Shown here: in pieces, positions 33,156 to 43,249 of the stretch
Layout of the letters: every line of letters starts with the position of its first letter
Position numbering within the stretch: position 1 is the stretch's first letter
Source: Thiotrichales bacterium 19S3-11
GTDB taxonomy: Bacteria > Pseudomonadota > Gammaproteobacteria > Francisellales > Francisellaceae
DNA: 64,000 bases
Reading direction: 5' to 3'
Assembly (NCBI GenBank): GCA_021713295.1
Contig: JAKJJU010000005.1
Location: 45,195 to 109,194, forward strand
Translations under genes and position numbers: made by a program
Notes under the pieces: generated by a model
Databases searched by the model: none
What the model was told of the DNA's origin: nothing
The model's input: the letters and a program-made list of their open reading frames with translations, nothing else

Positions 33156-34016
33156 ATGCAAACATTTAAAAATAATATTCTCGCTATCTATGCCCAAGAA
33201 GGCCAGCGTTGGCTAGATTTATTACCTAGCCAAGTTCAAATAATTAAGAATCAATATCACTTATCTAATCTGCAACCAGTAAAAAATCTTAGTTATAATT
33301 ATATTTTAAAAGGTTTTCAAGCAGATAAAAAAATCATTCTTAAAATAGCCATTGATAAAGAAGCACTAGAAAAAGAAGCGAATGCATTAGAAGCATTTCA
33401 AGGTGTAGGTGTTCCTAAGCTATATGTTAGAGAAAAAAACTTTTTAATTTTAGAGCAGGTATTACCAGGCAGTACGTTAAAAGACTATTTTCCTTCAAAG
33501 GAATTTAATTCAATTGAAATATTTTGTACGGTACTTAAGAATTTGCATAGGATAAACCTGCCAAAAAAACATGGATTTCAATCAATTGAAAAGTGGTTAG
33601 TTGCATTAGATCATGATTATGATATTCCAATGATGTATCTAGCGAAAGCACGGGCTTTATATAGAGAACTTTTAAGAACACAACCAACACAGATATTGCT
33701 CCATGGTGATTTGCATCATGAAAATATTTTAAAGCATCACAATCAGTGGATAGCGATAGATCCAAAGGGTGTAATAGGTGATCCAGCATTTGATGTTTGT
33801 GCATTTATTAGAAATCCAATTCCTGACTTATTAGGATTAAACAATCCTAAAGACATTATTAATCAGAGGATTAATAGCTGTGCTAAATTACTAAACTTAT
33901 CAAAGATGAGAATTTATGATTGGTTTTTTGTTGAAGCTGTTCTAAGTTGGCTTTGGAATTTGGAAGATAATCTTGACCCAAGTTATTTTAAGCATTTATT
34001 AGAAATGATTAATTGA
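33156..34016 (+). CDS. Aminoglycoside phosphotransferase-like kinase (APH(6)/hur type)
   Basis: A 286-residue kinase fold of the aminoglycoside/hydroxyurea phosphotransferase type. The catalytic loop LLHGDLHHENIL (near residue 185) and the metal-binding AIDPKGVIGDPAFDVCAFIRNP (near residue 205) are intact. The APH(6) family (StrB-like) and its household relatives act on sugars or drugs. Antibiotic resistance is not shown by the sequence. The start is uncertain: ATG 33156 (used) has GAG close by, GTG 33141 extends it by five residues. It follows mutT by 42 bases and probably shares its transcript. Confidence 0.85.
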   Translation: MQTFKNNILAIYAQEGQRWLDLLPSQVQIIKNQYHLSNLQPVKNLSYNYILKGFQADKKIILKIAIDKEALEKEANALEAFQGVGVPKLYVREKNFLILEQVLPGSTLKDYFPSKEFNSIEIFCTVLKNLHRINLPKKHGFQSIEKWLVALDHDYDIPMMYLAKARALYRELLRTQPTQILLHGDLHHENILKHHNQWIAIDPKGVIGDPAFDVCAFIRNPIPDLLGLNNPKDIINQRINSCAKLLNLSKMRIYDWFFVEAVLSWLWNLEDNLDPSYFKHLLEMIN

Positions 34017-34143
34017 AACAATACTGTTTTTTTTGAAATATAAAAAACATGTCATTAGTTTCAAAAACTGTATAGAATTCATCGTGAAGCGTAACATTAA
34101 ATAATTAAACATAAATTCGGATGATTTATATGGAGTATAGCTA

Positions 34144-34872
34144 ATGCCTCGTTATTCTACTGCACAAAAAATCGCTACAACAACGTATGATAATATTCAA
34201 ATTATTGCATCCACGCAGTTGATAGGTGTGGTTTTAGCTTATCATACTCCTCTGCCTGAAGTATTTGGATCAATAGGTAGTGCTGCTTTTAATTCGGCAG
34301 CTACTATGTTTACGAAGTGTACCGGAATTTTAATTGATAATAATTTGAAAGATCAAAAACAAAAAACGATTTTATTAGCCTTAGATCGTATGCAAAAAGA
34401 AATTAAAAGTGATGCACCATTGCAACAAAAATTAAAAGACGCATTAGCAATTATGCATTTTTGTGATTTAGAACCAATTGATTTTACTGACTCAGAGATA
34501 AAGCATCGACTTGCCGATTCCCTAGATATAGATGATTTAAGTGACTTAGATTTGTTGTTACATAACGAATCGACAGGAGTTTTTATCATGAAGCATTATG
34601 TGCCACAAATCCTTGCTGGAGCTATTGCAATGGGGGTAGGTACAACATGTGGCCTAATTCCAATACCGGTTCCAATTGCAAATAATATTGTTCAAAGTGT
34701 TGCTACACTTGCAAGTTATGAAGTTGTATCTAGATTTGTATCTTATGTCGTCGAATCGCAATATCCAGATTTAGAAATTAATCAGTCAAATGAAACACCA
34801 ACTATCTTTATGGATAAAGATACAGAAGTTTCTGTCAATGTAGATCAATCCGAGCGGACAGTTAGTGTATAA
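34144..34872 (+). CDS. Unknown protein with hydrophobic segments
   Basis: A 242-residue protein I do not recognise. The N-terminal 70 residues are weakly hydrophobic with repeated small residues (SIGSAAFNSAATMF). A charged helical middle follows (about 70-140, with KQKTILLALDRMQKE and acidic DSLDIDDLSDLDL). Two hydrophobic segments lie at about 152-185 (QILAGAIAMGVGTTCGLIPIPVPIANN) and the tail is acidic. The layout could suit a membrane-active or host-directed protein. ATG 34144 has GGAG (34131 region) upstream. It stands alone between the phosphotransferase and pheS. Confidence 0.7.
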   Translation: MPRYSTAQKIATTTYDNIQIIASTQLIGVVLAYHTPLPEVFGSIGSAAFNSAATMFTKCTGILIDNNLKDQKQKTILLALDRMQKEIKSDAPLQQKLKDALAIMHFCDLEPIDFTDSEIKHRLADSLDIDDLSDLDLLLHNESTGVFIMKHYVPQILAGAIAMGVGTTCGLIPIPVPIANNIVQSVATLASYEVVSRFVSYVVESQYPDLEINQSNETPTIFMDKDTEVSVNVDQSERTVSV

Positions 34873-34945
34873 TTTATTATTGCAATTTTTACTGCTATAA
34901 ATGAGCTTGCACTATTTTAAGCTAGAGCAAAAGCTATATAAGCGT

Positions 34946-34951
34946 TATAAT
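34946..34951 (+). promoter_or_regulatory. Possible -10 box of the pheST-ihfA operon
   Basis: A consensus TATAAT sits 50 bases before the pheS start, preceded by a weak -35 region. No leader peptide rich in Phe and no attenuator hairpin was seen in the short leader, unlike E. coli. Confidence 0.35.
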
Positions 34952-34983
34952 CACTGTCCTAGATGAATAGTTTAAATTTTTAA

Positions 34984-36024
<1,041 letters not shown>

Positions 36025-36083
36025 CTATTATTTAAAATTATAATTTTTTAAGATTCAACTTGATGATTTTCGGAGTATTTTAA

Positions 36084-38465
36084 ATGAAGGTATCGTATCA
36101 GTGGTTAAATGAATTTGTTCAAACAGATTTATCTTTGAAGGCACTATCTGAACAGTTAACATTAGCTGGTTTAGAAGTTGATAGTGTTGAACCTGTTGCA
36201 GCAGAGTTTTCTAAAGTAGTTGTTGGCGAGGTGATAAACAAACATAAGCATCCAGATGCTGATAAACTTTCTTGCTGTAAAGTAAATGTTGGTGACGAGG
36301 TATTGGATATAGTTTGTGGTGCTGCAAATGTCATTGAAGGCATGAAAGTTGCTGTTGCTTTAGTTGGAGCAAAATTACCAGCAGTTGAAATTAAGAAAAG
36401 TAAATTGAGAGGCCAGAGCTCCAATGGAATGCTTTGTTCAGAAAGAGAGCTTGGTTTATCTGATGAGCATAATGGCATTATGGCTTTAGCTGATAATGCT
36501 CCAATTGGTGAAGATGTCCGTCACTATTTGCAATTAGATGATACCTCTATTGAAGTTGATTTAACGCCGAATAGAGCTGATTGTTTGAGTGTTGAAGGCA
36601 TTGCCAGAGAAGTTGCAGCACTGAATCGTTTGGTATATAAACCAGTTGATATTAAACCGATAGCAGCAGAGATATCAGAGCACATTGAAATAGAACTTAG
36701 AGATGTTTATTCATGCCCTAAATATGTAGGGCGAATTGTGCATAATGTAGATGCAATGGCAAAGTCGCCTTTATGGATGACAGAAAAATTACGCCGTTGT
36801 GGCATAAGGCCGATTAGTATTATTGTTGATATTACGAATTATGTGATGCTTGAGATAGGTCAGCCAATGCATGCATTTGATCTTAATAAGATCGAAGGTG
36901 GTATTGTCGTTAGAATGGCTGACGAGTCTGAAAAGCTAACATTACTTGATGGTAATGAAATTACTTTAACGAATGATACTTTGGTGATAGCAGATCATCA
37001 GAAAGCATTAGCTTTAGCTGGTATTATGGGTGGTGAAGCTTCTGCTGTTACGGACAATACGAAAGATATACTTTTGGAGTCAGCTTTTTTCTTGCCAATT
37101 GCAATTGCCGGAAAAGCAAGAAGCTATGGTTTACATACCGATTCATCGCACAGATTTGAACGGGGAGTTGATCCTGCATTAGCTGAGCGAGCAATAGAAC
37201 GAGCAACAGAACTTTTGGTTGATTTAGCTTGTGGTACTGCAAGCGATGTGATTATTAAATCAGATAGCAAATATTTGCCAAAGAAAGAAACAATTTTATT
37301 AAACAGAGCTCGAATTAATCGCTTGCTAGGGTTAGAAATTACAGCTGATGAAATAGTTAGTATTTTAACGGCGCTAGGATTTAGAGTTAAAAATATTCAC
37401 GATACAGAAAAATGGCAAATTGAAGTGCCTTCATGGCGCTTTGATATTTCAATAGAAGAAGATTTAATAGAAGAAATAGCTCGTTTATATGGCTATGAAA
37501 ACTTACCACAAACCTTGCCTGATATGTCAATACCCATTGTAAAAATACAGGAATCAGCCATGGACTCATTGAAAGTGAAAAATTTGCTGATCTCCAGAGG
37601 TTATCAAGAAGCGATTACTTATAGTTTTATTGATCCTAAGTTCGATTGTTTTTTTGCATCGCACCATAAAAGTCTTGCGCTTAAAAATCCAATTGCCTCT
37701 GATATGGCAGTAATGAGACAAAGTTTGATACCTGGGTTATTAGTATCGCTTAAAAATAATATGCATAGACAACAAAGTAGAATACGTAACTTTGAAGTAG
37801 GTAACTGTTTTATTTATAATGAAAAAGGTGAATTAGAGCAGAAGCAAATGCTTGCTGGTATCGTCTCAGGCATGTTGACACCATTGCAATGGTCAAAAAT
37901 GAGTGAAAGTGATTTCTATGATGTTAAAAGCGATGTTGCAATGCTACTATCTATAACAAGAGAGCAATTTGGCTTTAAACCGATAAAAAACTTACCTTAT
38001 TTACATTCAGGACGTAGTGCTGTGATCGTCAATCAGGCTGGTGAACAAGTTGGTGTTATAGGGCAAATACATCCAAATCTACAAAAACTTGTGTCACTGA
38101 AAGGAAAAGCACCAATTATATTTGAACTTAACTGGGAAAAATTAGATCAAATTAAGTTACCTAAATTTAGTAATTGGTCAAAATATCCATCAATATCAAG
38201 GGATATTGCAATTGTAGTCGATGAAAATATTGCAGTTGAAACTATTAGACAAAGTATTATTGATGCTGGCGGAGAATTGTTGTTGGATGTGGGGGTATTT
38301 GACCTCTATCAGGGGGATAATCTACCAAAAAATAAAAAAAGTGTCGCGTTTAACTTGATTTTACAGGATTCATCGAAAACACTTAAAGATGAAGATATAA
38401 ATCAAGTCGTCGATCAATTAGTGGCACAACTTGAAGAAAATTATAAAGCAACACTGAGAGAGTAA
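36084..38465 (+). CDS. pheT: Phenylalanyl-tRNA synthetase beta subunit
   Basis: The 793-residue beta chain, which edits mischarged tyrosine and binds tRNA. It has the N-terminal OB domain (about 40-150, KHPDADKLSCCKVNVG), the B3/B4 editing domain with SHRFERGVDP near residue 350, the catalytic-like core (B6/B7) and the C-terminal ferredoxin-like anticodon-binding domain (FSNWSKYPSISRDIAIVVDE near 705). The length is normal. GGAG lies eight bases upstream of ATG 36084. Spacing to pheS (60 bases) and ihfA (5 bases) supports one operon. Confidence 0.97.
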   Translation: MKVSYQWLNEFVQTDLSLKALSEQLTLAGLEVDSVEPVAAEFSKVVVGEVINKHKHPDADKLSCCKVNVGDEVLDIVCGAANVIEGMKVAVALVGAKLPAVEIKKSKLRGQSSNGMLCSERELGLSDEHNGIMALADNAPIGEDVRHYLQLDDTSIEVDLTPNRADCLSVEGIAREVAALNRLVYKPVDIKPIAAEISEHIEIELRDVYSCPKYVGRIVHNVDAMAKSPLWMTEKLRRCGIRPISIIVDITNYVMLEIGQPMHAFDLNKIEGGIVVRMADESEKLTLLDGNEITLTNDTLVIADHQKALALAGIMGGEASAVTDNTKDILLESAFFLPIAIAGKARSYGLHTDSSHRFERGVDPALAERAIERATELLVDLACGTASDVIIKSDSKYLPKKETILLNRARINRLLGLEITADEIVSILTALGFRVKNIHDTEKWQIEVPSWRFDISIEEDLIEEIARLYGYENLPQTLPDMSIPIVKIQESAMDSLKVKNLLISRGYQEAITYSFIDPKFDCFFASHHKSLALKNPIASDMAVMRQSLIPGLLVSLKNNMHRQQSRIRNFEVGNCFIYNEKGELEQKQMLAGIVSGMLTPLQWSKMSESDFYDVKSDVAMLLSITREQFGFKPIKNLPYLHSGRSAVIVNQAGEQVGVIGQIHPNLQKLVSLKGKAPIIFELNWEKLDQIKLPKFSNWSKYPSISRDIAIVVDENIAVETIRQSIIDAGGELLLDVGVFDLYQGDNLPKNKKSVAFNLILQDSSKTLKDEDINQVVDQLVAQLEENYKATLRE

Positions 38466-38469
38466 GTAT

Positions 38470-38781
38470 ATGAGCACATTGACAAAAGCCGAAATAATTG
38501 ATGCAGTTGTTAAATCATGTCACATGACGCCAGATCAAGCTAGGGTATTTGTTGATCAGTTTTATATGGATATTGTTAAAACGCTTATCGCAGGGGATGA
38601 TGTTAAGCTATCTGGATTTGGTAATTTTAACCTGCGTCGAAAATCAGGTCGTCCTGGAAGAAACCCTAAAACAGGCCAAGAAGTTCCCATTGAGCCACGT
38701 ACAGTTGTGACCTTTAAGCCAGGTCAAAAACTTAAAGGCGAAGTACAAGTAGCTTTAGATAGAAAAAAACGAGGCTATTGA
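38470..38781 (+). CDS. ihfA: Integration host factor alpha subunit
   Basis: A 103-residue DNA-bending protein of the HU/IHF family. It opens MSTLTKAEIIDAVVKS, and the DNA-binding arm includes GRNPKTGQEVPIEPRTVVTFKPGQKLK with the intercalating Pro. IHF-type Gly-Phe-Gly-Asn-Phe (SGFGNFNLRRKSGRPGRNP) is present. The position directly after pheT, with five bases between, is the classical arrangement and supports IhfA over HU. The partner IhfB is not in the window. Confidence 0.96.
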   Translation: MSTLTKAEIIDAVVKSCHMTPDQARVFVDQFYMDIVKTLIAGDDVKLSGFGNFNLRRKSGRPGRNPKTGQEVPIEPRTVVTFKPGQKLKGEVQVALDRKKRGY

Positions 38782-38806
38782 TTAAATAATTATCATTTGA
38801 TTTCTT

Positions 38807-38868
38807 AAATCGGGCATAAAATAAAGTGATTGCCGTTTAATTTCAAATGCAGTAGTGTGCCCTGATTT
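38807..38868 (+). repeat. Inverted repeat between ihfA and ctpA
   Basis: AAATCGGGCA (38807-38816) pairs with TGCCCTGATTT (38858-38868) with one bulged base, around a 41-base loop. It ends about 18 bases before the ctpA start. It could form a leader structure; no T run follows, so it is not a standard terminator. Confidence 0.4.
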
Positions 38869-38886
38869 GAAAGGGAGGATGTAACG

Positions 38887-40299
38887 GTGAGCCTGTTTCA
38901 ATTAATTCGTTGTAAGGTTGTAGTGACTGCACTAATTGGTTTAAGTTTTGTTACTTGTAATATTTATGCCGCATCAACTAACTCTGATAGTGACGAACAG
39001 CAAGGGCGTCTGCCTGTTGCGGAAGTGCAGAAGTTTACACAGGTATTAGAAATAATTAGAACCTTATATGTTGAAAAAGTAACTGACAAAGAAATGCTTG
39101 AAAATGCCATTGAAGGGATGTTAGAGCGTTTGGACCCTCATTCAACCTATTTAGATGAGAAAGAATTATCTGATCTTAGCTTAGCAACTAAAGGTGAGTT
39201 TGGTGGTTTAGGTATAGAAGTAACAATTGAGCATGGTGTAGTTAAAGTTGTTGCACCGATTGACGATACGCCGGCTCAAAAGGCAGGAATAAAGGCAGGT
39301 GACTTAATTGTTAGAATTGATAATCATCAAGTTAAAGGAATGACTTTAGCTGAATCGATTGAATTGATGAGAGGTAAAAAAGGTACGCCAATTACATTAA
39401 CGGTTGTTAGAGTTGGCTCTGCTAAGCCATTAACGTTTAAAATTTACCGAGATATAATAAAAATTGTTTCAGTAAAATCAAAATTAATTGATGATAAATA
39501 TGGCTATATTAGAATTAGTGCATTTCAAGAGAATACAGAAGAGAATCTGTTTAAAGCATTAGAGTCATTAGAGGAAGATTCTAATGGAAAATTAGAAGGT
39601 ATTATCCTCGATTTAAGGAATAATCCAGGAGGTATTTTACAGGCTGCCGTAGATGTAGCAGATATGTTCTTAGATGTTAATAAGCTTAAGTATGATAAAA
39701 AAATTGTTTATGCTAAGGGGCGACTGAAAGCTTCTAGGTTTGATGGGTTTGCTGAGACTTCAGATGCCTCAAAAGGTTTGCCAATAGTTGTTTTAGTTAA
39801 TAGTGGTTCAGCGAGTGCTTCAGAGATTGTTGCTGGCGCATTACAAGACCACGGTCGAGCAATTATTATGGGAATTAAGACATTTGGTAAGGGTTCTGTA
39901 CAGACAGTACTACCATTAAATGGTAACTCTGCTGTGAAAATTACAACGGCACGGTATTATACTCCCAAGGGTAGAAGCATTCAGGCAGAAGGTGTAATGC
40001 CTGATATTACCGTTAATGAGTTAGAAGTGCCTTACGATGAAGAAAAGTCTAAATTAATGGCGCAATGGCAAATTAGAGAAGAGCATCTTAATCATGCCCT
40101 AGGTCAAAAGAAAGATGAAAATGACACAGAAGTCATTGAAGAAGAAGTAAGTGATCAGCAATTGGTAGAAGAGTATACAACTAAAGCTAATGAAACAGAT
40201 AAGGCTAAAAAACACTTGGTTCATGAGGACTATCAACTTAATGAAGCATTAAATGTTTTAAAAGCAATGATCGTCATTCAGAATTTAGCTGGACGGTAA
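38887..40299 (+). CDS. ctpA: Carboxyl-terminal processing peptidase (S41)
   Basis: A periplasmic serine protease with a Ser-Lys dyad. A signal peptide covers about residues 1-28 (ending IYA then AS). The PDZ domain spans about 100-175 (GLGIEVTIEHGVVKVVAPIDDTPAQKAGIKAG). The catalytic Ser is in VNSGSASASEIVAGALQ near residue 312 and the Lys in TFGKGSVQT near residue 337. Length 470 aa is normal; the C-terminal 80 residues are charged and helical. The start is GTG with GGGAGGATGTAACG before it. Its last 22 bases overlap the convergent antiporter gene. Confidence 0.95.
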   Translation: MSLFQLIRCKVVVTALIGLSFVTCNIYAASTNSDSDEQQGRLPVAEVQKFTQVLEIIRTLYVEKVTDKEMLENAIEGMLERLDPHSTYLDEKELSDLSLATKGEFGGLGIEVTIEHGVVKVVAPIDDTPAQKAGIKAGDLIVRIDNHQVKGMTLAESIELMRGKKGTPITLTVVRVGSAKPLTFKIYRDIIKIVSVKSKLIDDKYGYIRISAFQENTEENLFKALESLEEDSNGKLEGIILDLRNNPGGILQAAVDVADMFLDVNKLKYDKKIVYAKGRLKASRFDGFAETSDASKGLPIVVLVNSGSASASEIVAGALQDHGRAIIMGIKTFGKGSVQTVLPLNGNSAVKITTARYYTPKGRSIQAEGVMPDITVNELEVPYDEEKSKLMAQWQIREEHLNHALGQKKDENDTEVIEEEVSDQQLVEEYTTKANETDKAKKHLVHEDYQLNEALNVLKAMIVIQNLAGR

Positions 40300-41684
40300 G
40301 CGAGTGATTTATAAAAATAGAGTATGCTTACAGGTAAAATGGCAATAATTAAACCACTTATAAAAATAATTTCATAATGAACTTTACTACCAACGTTAAT
40401 ACTCTCTGGTGGAATAAATCCTACAGCAAGCGTTGTCAGTGTACCAAGTAGACCCATAATGGTGATAATCCACATACCAATACTACCGCCTGGGATGCAA
40501 AAGGGGTGTTCTATTTTTTTGTGTTTATAGTGCAGTTTTATTGCCGCTAGAAACATCAAAAAGTACATCAATACATAAATTTGCGTGCTTAAGTCAGTTA
40601 AAAGCCAGTAAGAGCCATTAACACTGGGCATTAAGAGGTAGGCAAGTGAAATAATTGAAACTAAAATTGCTTGAGTTATAAGAATGCGACTAGGGGCATT
40701 GGCTTTATTACGTTTTTGAAAAAATAAGGGTAAAAAGCCATCTTCAGCTGCGTGCATAATGCCTCTGGCTGGGGAAATAATCCAGTTTATCATTGTGCCA
40801 AACGATCCGATTAAAATCATAATAACCAAGACAGGTAATAAAAAGCCTATTTGAAAGTGGTTTAGAAAGTTTTGAAACGATTGAAACACACCAGCAACGA
40901 GGTTTAATTGATGCTTAGGAACAACCATTGCAATAGATAAAGAGCCCAATCCCATGGTTAACAGAACAAAGATCATTGCAAAAAATAATGCTCTGGGCAC
41001 CGTTTTTTTTGGGTTTCTGACACTTCTTACATGGACTGTTGCTAATTCGAGTCCTAAAAATGAGGTAATAATTGCAGTTAAGGTTAATAGTTGTTGACGG
41101 GTACTGCCATTGTTGAAAGGAATTGTATTTTGTAAGGTAAAGTGTAACTCGCTAGGGTTACCCATGGCGATGTAGATGATTGCTAAAATAATAATTAAAG
41201 ACATTGGGATAACAACACCAATAATCGTGCAAAAACTAGCAATTTCGGCTGAAAGTCGTAATCCTTTTAAATTGACAATTGTGATGATCCAAAAAAGGAT
41301 TAGCATCGTGGCAATTAGGTATAGCTTAAAATTAATTAATTCAGGTGAAATTAAATAGGCAATATTTGCAGCGAGGTATGATAATACGGTAGGAAACCAA
41401 AAAACGGTATTAATCCATTGAAACCAAATGGCAAGTAGTGCAATTTTTTCACCAAATGCTTCATGTACCCAACCATAGATACCTACTTGGCCTTTATTTG
41501 TATAGCTTGAAGCAAGTTCAGCTGATACTAATGCAACTGGGATAAAGAAAAACAAAGCAGCAAATACGAAAAAAAATGGCAAATAAGTGCCAAACAGTGC
41601 AGTTGTTGGTAGATTGCGAATATTATCAATAGCTCCTGCCATTAGCATAGCGAGCATAAATAAACCAATTTTGGCTGTGGACAT
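40278..41684 (-). CDS. APC-family amino-acid antiporter, GadC-like
   Basis: A 468-residue transporter with about twelve helices. The first helix shows IDNIRNLPTTALFGTYLPFFFVF, where glutamate/GABA antiporters have a similar Arg/Asn-containing break. The GQVGIYGWVHEAFGEKIALLAIWFQWINTVFWFPTVLSYLAA region near residue 80 strongly resembles GadC-type antiporters of Francisella and enteric bacteria, which exchange glutamate for GABA in acid or in phagosomes. No decarboxylase gene is adjacent. ATG 41684 is used (TTG 41690 is possible). It overlaps ctpA tail to tail by 22 bases. Substrate is inferred. Confidence 0.85.
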   Translation of the reverse strand: MSTAKIGLFMLAMLMAGAIDNIRNLPTTALFGTYLPFFFVFAALFFFIPVALVSAELASSYTNKGQVGIYGWVHEAFGEKIALLAIWFQWINTVFWFPTVLSYLAANIAYLISPELINFKLYLIATMLILFWIITIVNLKGLRLSAEIASFCTIIGVVIPMSLIIILAIIYIAMGNPSELHFTLQNTIPFNNGSTRQQLLTLTAIITSFLGLELATVHVRSVRNPKKTVPRALFFAMIFVLLTMGLGSLSIAMVVPKHQLNLVAGVFQSFQNFLNHFQIGFLLPVLVIMILIGSFGTMINWIISPARGIMHAAEDGFLPLFFQKRNKANAPSRILITQAILVSIISLAYLLMPSVNGSYWLLTDLSTQIYVLMYFLMFLAAIKLHYKHKKIEHPFCIPGGSIGMWIITIMGLLGTLTTLAVGFIPPESINVGSKVHYEIIFISGLIIAILPVSILYFYKSLAYRPAKF

Positions 41685-41847
41685 AATCAATAAGTTCTAT
41701 TTAATTAGAATGGTTCTATCATATGTCAGTGGTAATCAATTGCAAGTGGTTATTTATTACAAGCGGTTCTTTAAGTCTCTTACTTACTAAATTTCATTAG
41801 GATTATAATTTTAAATTAAGATAACAATTTTTATTAGATAAAGCAGT

Positions 41848-41856
41848 TGCTATACT
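41848..41856 (+). promoter_or_regulatory. Predicted extended -10 promoter for cls
   Basis: TGC followed by TATACT (41851-41856) lies 37 bases before the cls ATG. The -35 region is weak, as in extended -10 promoters. Start expected near 41863. Confidence 0.45.
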
Positions 41857-41893
41857 TAAACAAAAGTAAGTGATCTAAAGAGATGCATTATTA

Positions 41894-43249
41894 ATGGGAT
41901 TTTGGAATATCTATTTATTAGTTTGTCATATTCTATCGTTAGTTGCATTTATTCGTGTTATTAGTCAGAAGCAAAGAACGCCTACGAGTATTATTGCATG
42001 GACGCTGGCCTTAGCGTTTATGCCTTATCTTTCTGTGCCACTTTACTTTATTATTGGTATTCGAAAGCGACCAACACCAACTCAATCAAGTCTAAATCAA
42101 GATGAAATTAAAGCACAGTCTGAGAATTTCATTCCGGCATTATTTAAAAGTTATGGTCTCGATACCGCTACCTCTGGAAATGATTTTAAGTTATTCACCG
42201 ATGGTGTAGAAGCTTATTATGCTTTTTTAGATGAATTGAAAACTGCAAAAAAACGTATTTATATCAGCACATATGTATTTCAAGATGATTCAATGACGAA
42301 ATCACTATTACACATCTTGAAGATTAAAGTAAAAGAGGGGGTTGAAGTTAAAATATTGGCTGACGGTGTTGGCTCATGGAAGTTATACTTTAACTATTTT
42401 TTGAGAAAAAAACTTAAATCATTTGGGATTGATTTACGCTTTTTTATGCCGATATTCAAAAATCCATTTAACAATGCAATTAATCTAAGAAATCATAGGA
42501 AAATTTATATTATAGATAGTCATTGTGCGTTTACAGGAGGAATGAATTTAGGCAATGAATATATGGGGCCTAAACCTAATAAAAAACGTTGGCAAGATAT
42601 TTTATTTTCTTTGCAAGGTAATTCGGTAAAAACATTAGAATGCCTTTTTATAGATGATTGGCATTATACAACAGGTGAGTTATTAAAAAGCCTTAACCCT
42701 GAGTTATCCAAAGGCGAATATTTAGTTGAAGTTGCCCCTTCAGGGCCTGATGTTCAAAAAGATGTTGTTTATAATGTTTTGATGAGCGAAATTTATCAAG
42801 CAAAAAAGCGTATTTGGATCATGACACCTTATTTTATACCTCCTCGAGAATTAGTCAGGGCATTAGTAATTGCTAACTACCGAGGTGTTGATGTTAAATT
42901 AATCACACCATCTAAATCAAATCATGTATTAGCAGATATTGGTAGAAGTCATTATTTGGAGCGACTTAAAGATGCAAATATTGATGTTTGTTTGTTTGAA
43001 GGGGAGATGGTACATGCAAAAGCAGTATTATTTGATGATACGGTTATGTTAGGTTCAGTAAATTTAGATTATAGAAGCTTATTTTTAAATTATGAGCTTG
43101 GCGTATTTTTTCATTCAGATGTGATACTGAATCAAATTAAAGTTTGGATGGAGGGTTTTATTTTAAATGCGCGCCATGAGATTAAAACAGTTGGTCCAAT
43201 TAAACAGTTTTTTGCAAATTTAATGAAAGTATTTATGCCATTATTATGA
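41894..43249 (+). CDS. cls: Cardiolipin synthase (phospholipase D family)
   Basis: A membrane-bound enzyme that condenses two phosphatidylglycerol molecules to cardiolipin. Two N-terminal membrane helices (about 1-50) precede two PLD HKD motifs: NHRKIYIIDSHCAFTGGMNLGNEY near residue 205 and VHAKAVLFDDTVMLGSVNLDYRSLF near residue 375. Length 451 aa is normal for the ClsA type. The stop overlaps the following nuclease-fold gene by four bases (ATGA), so both are probably produced together. Confidence 0.93.
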   Translation: MGFWNIYLLVCHILSLVAFIRVISQKQRTPTSIIAWTLALAFMPYLSVPLYFIIGIRKRPTPTQSSLNQDEIKAQSENFIPALFKSYGLDTATSGNDFKLFTDGVEAYYAFLDELKTAKKRIYISTYVFQDDSMTKSLLHILKIKVKEGVEVKILADGVGSWKLYFNYFLRKKLKSFGIDLRFFMPIFKNPFNNAINLRNHRKIYIIDSHCAFTGGMNLGNEYMGPKPNKKRWQDILFSLQGNSVKTLECLFIDDWHYTTGELLKSLNPELSKGEYLVEVAPSGPDVQKDVVYNVLMSEIYQAKKRIWIMTPYFIPPRELVRALVIANYRGVDVKLITPSKSNHVLADIGRSHYLERLKDANIDVCLFEGEMVHAKAVLFDDTVMLGSVNLDYRSLFLNYELGVFFHSDVILNQIKVWMEGFILNARHEIKTVGPIKQFFANLMKVFMPLL

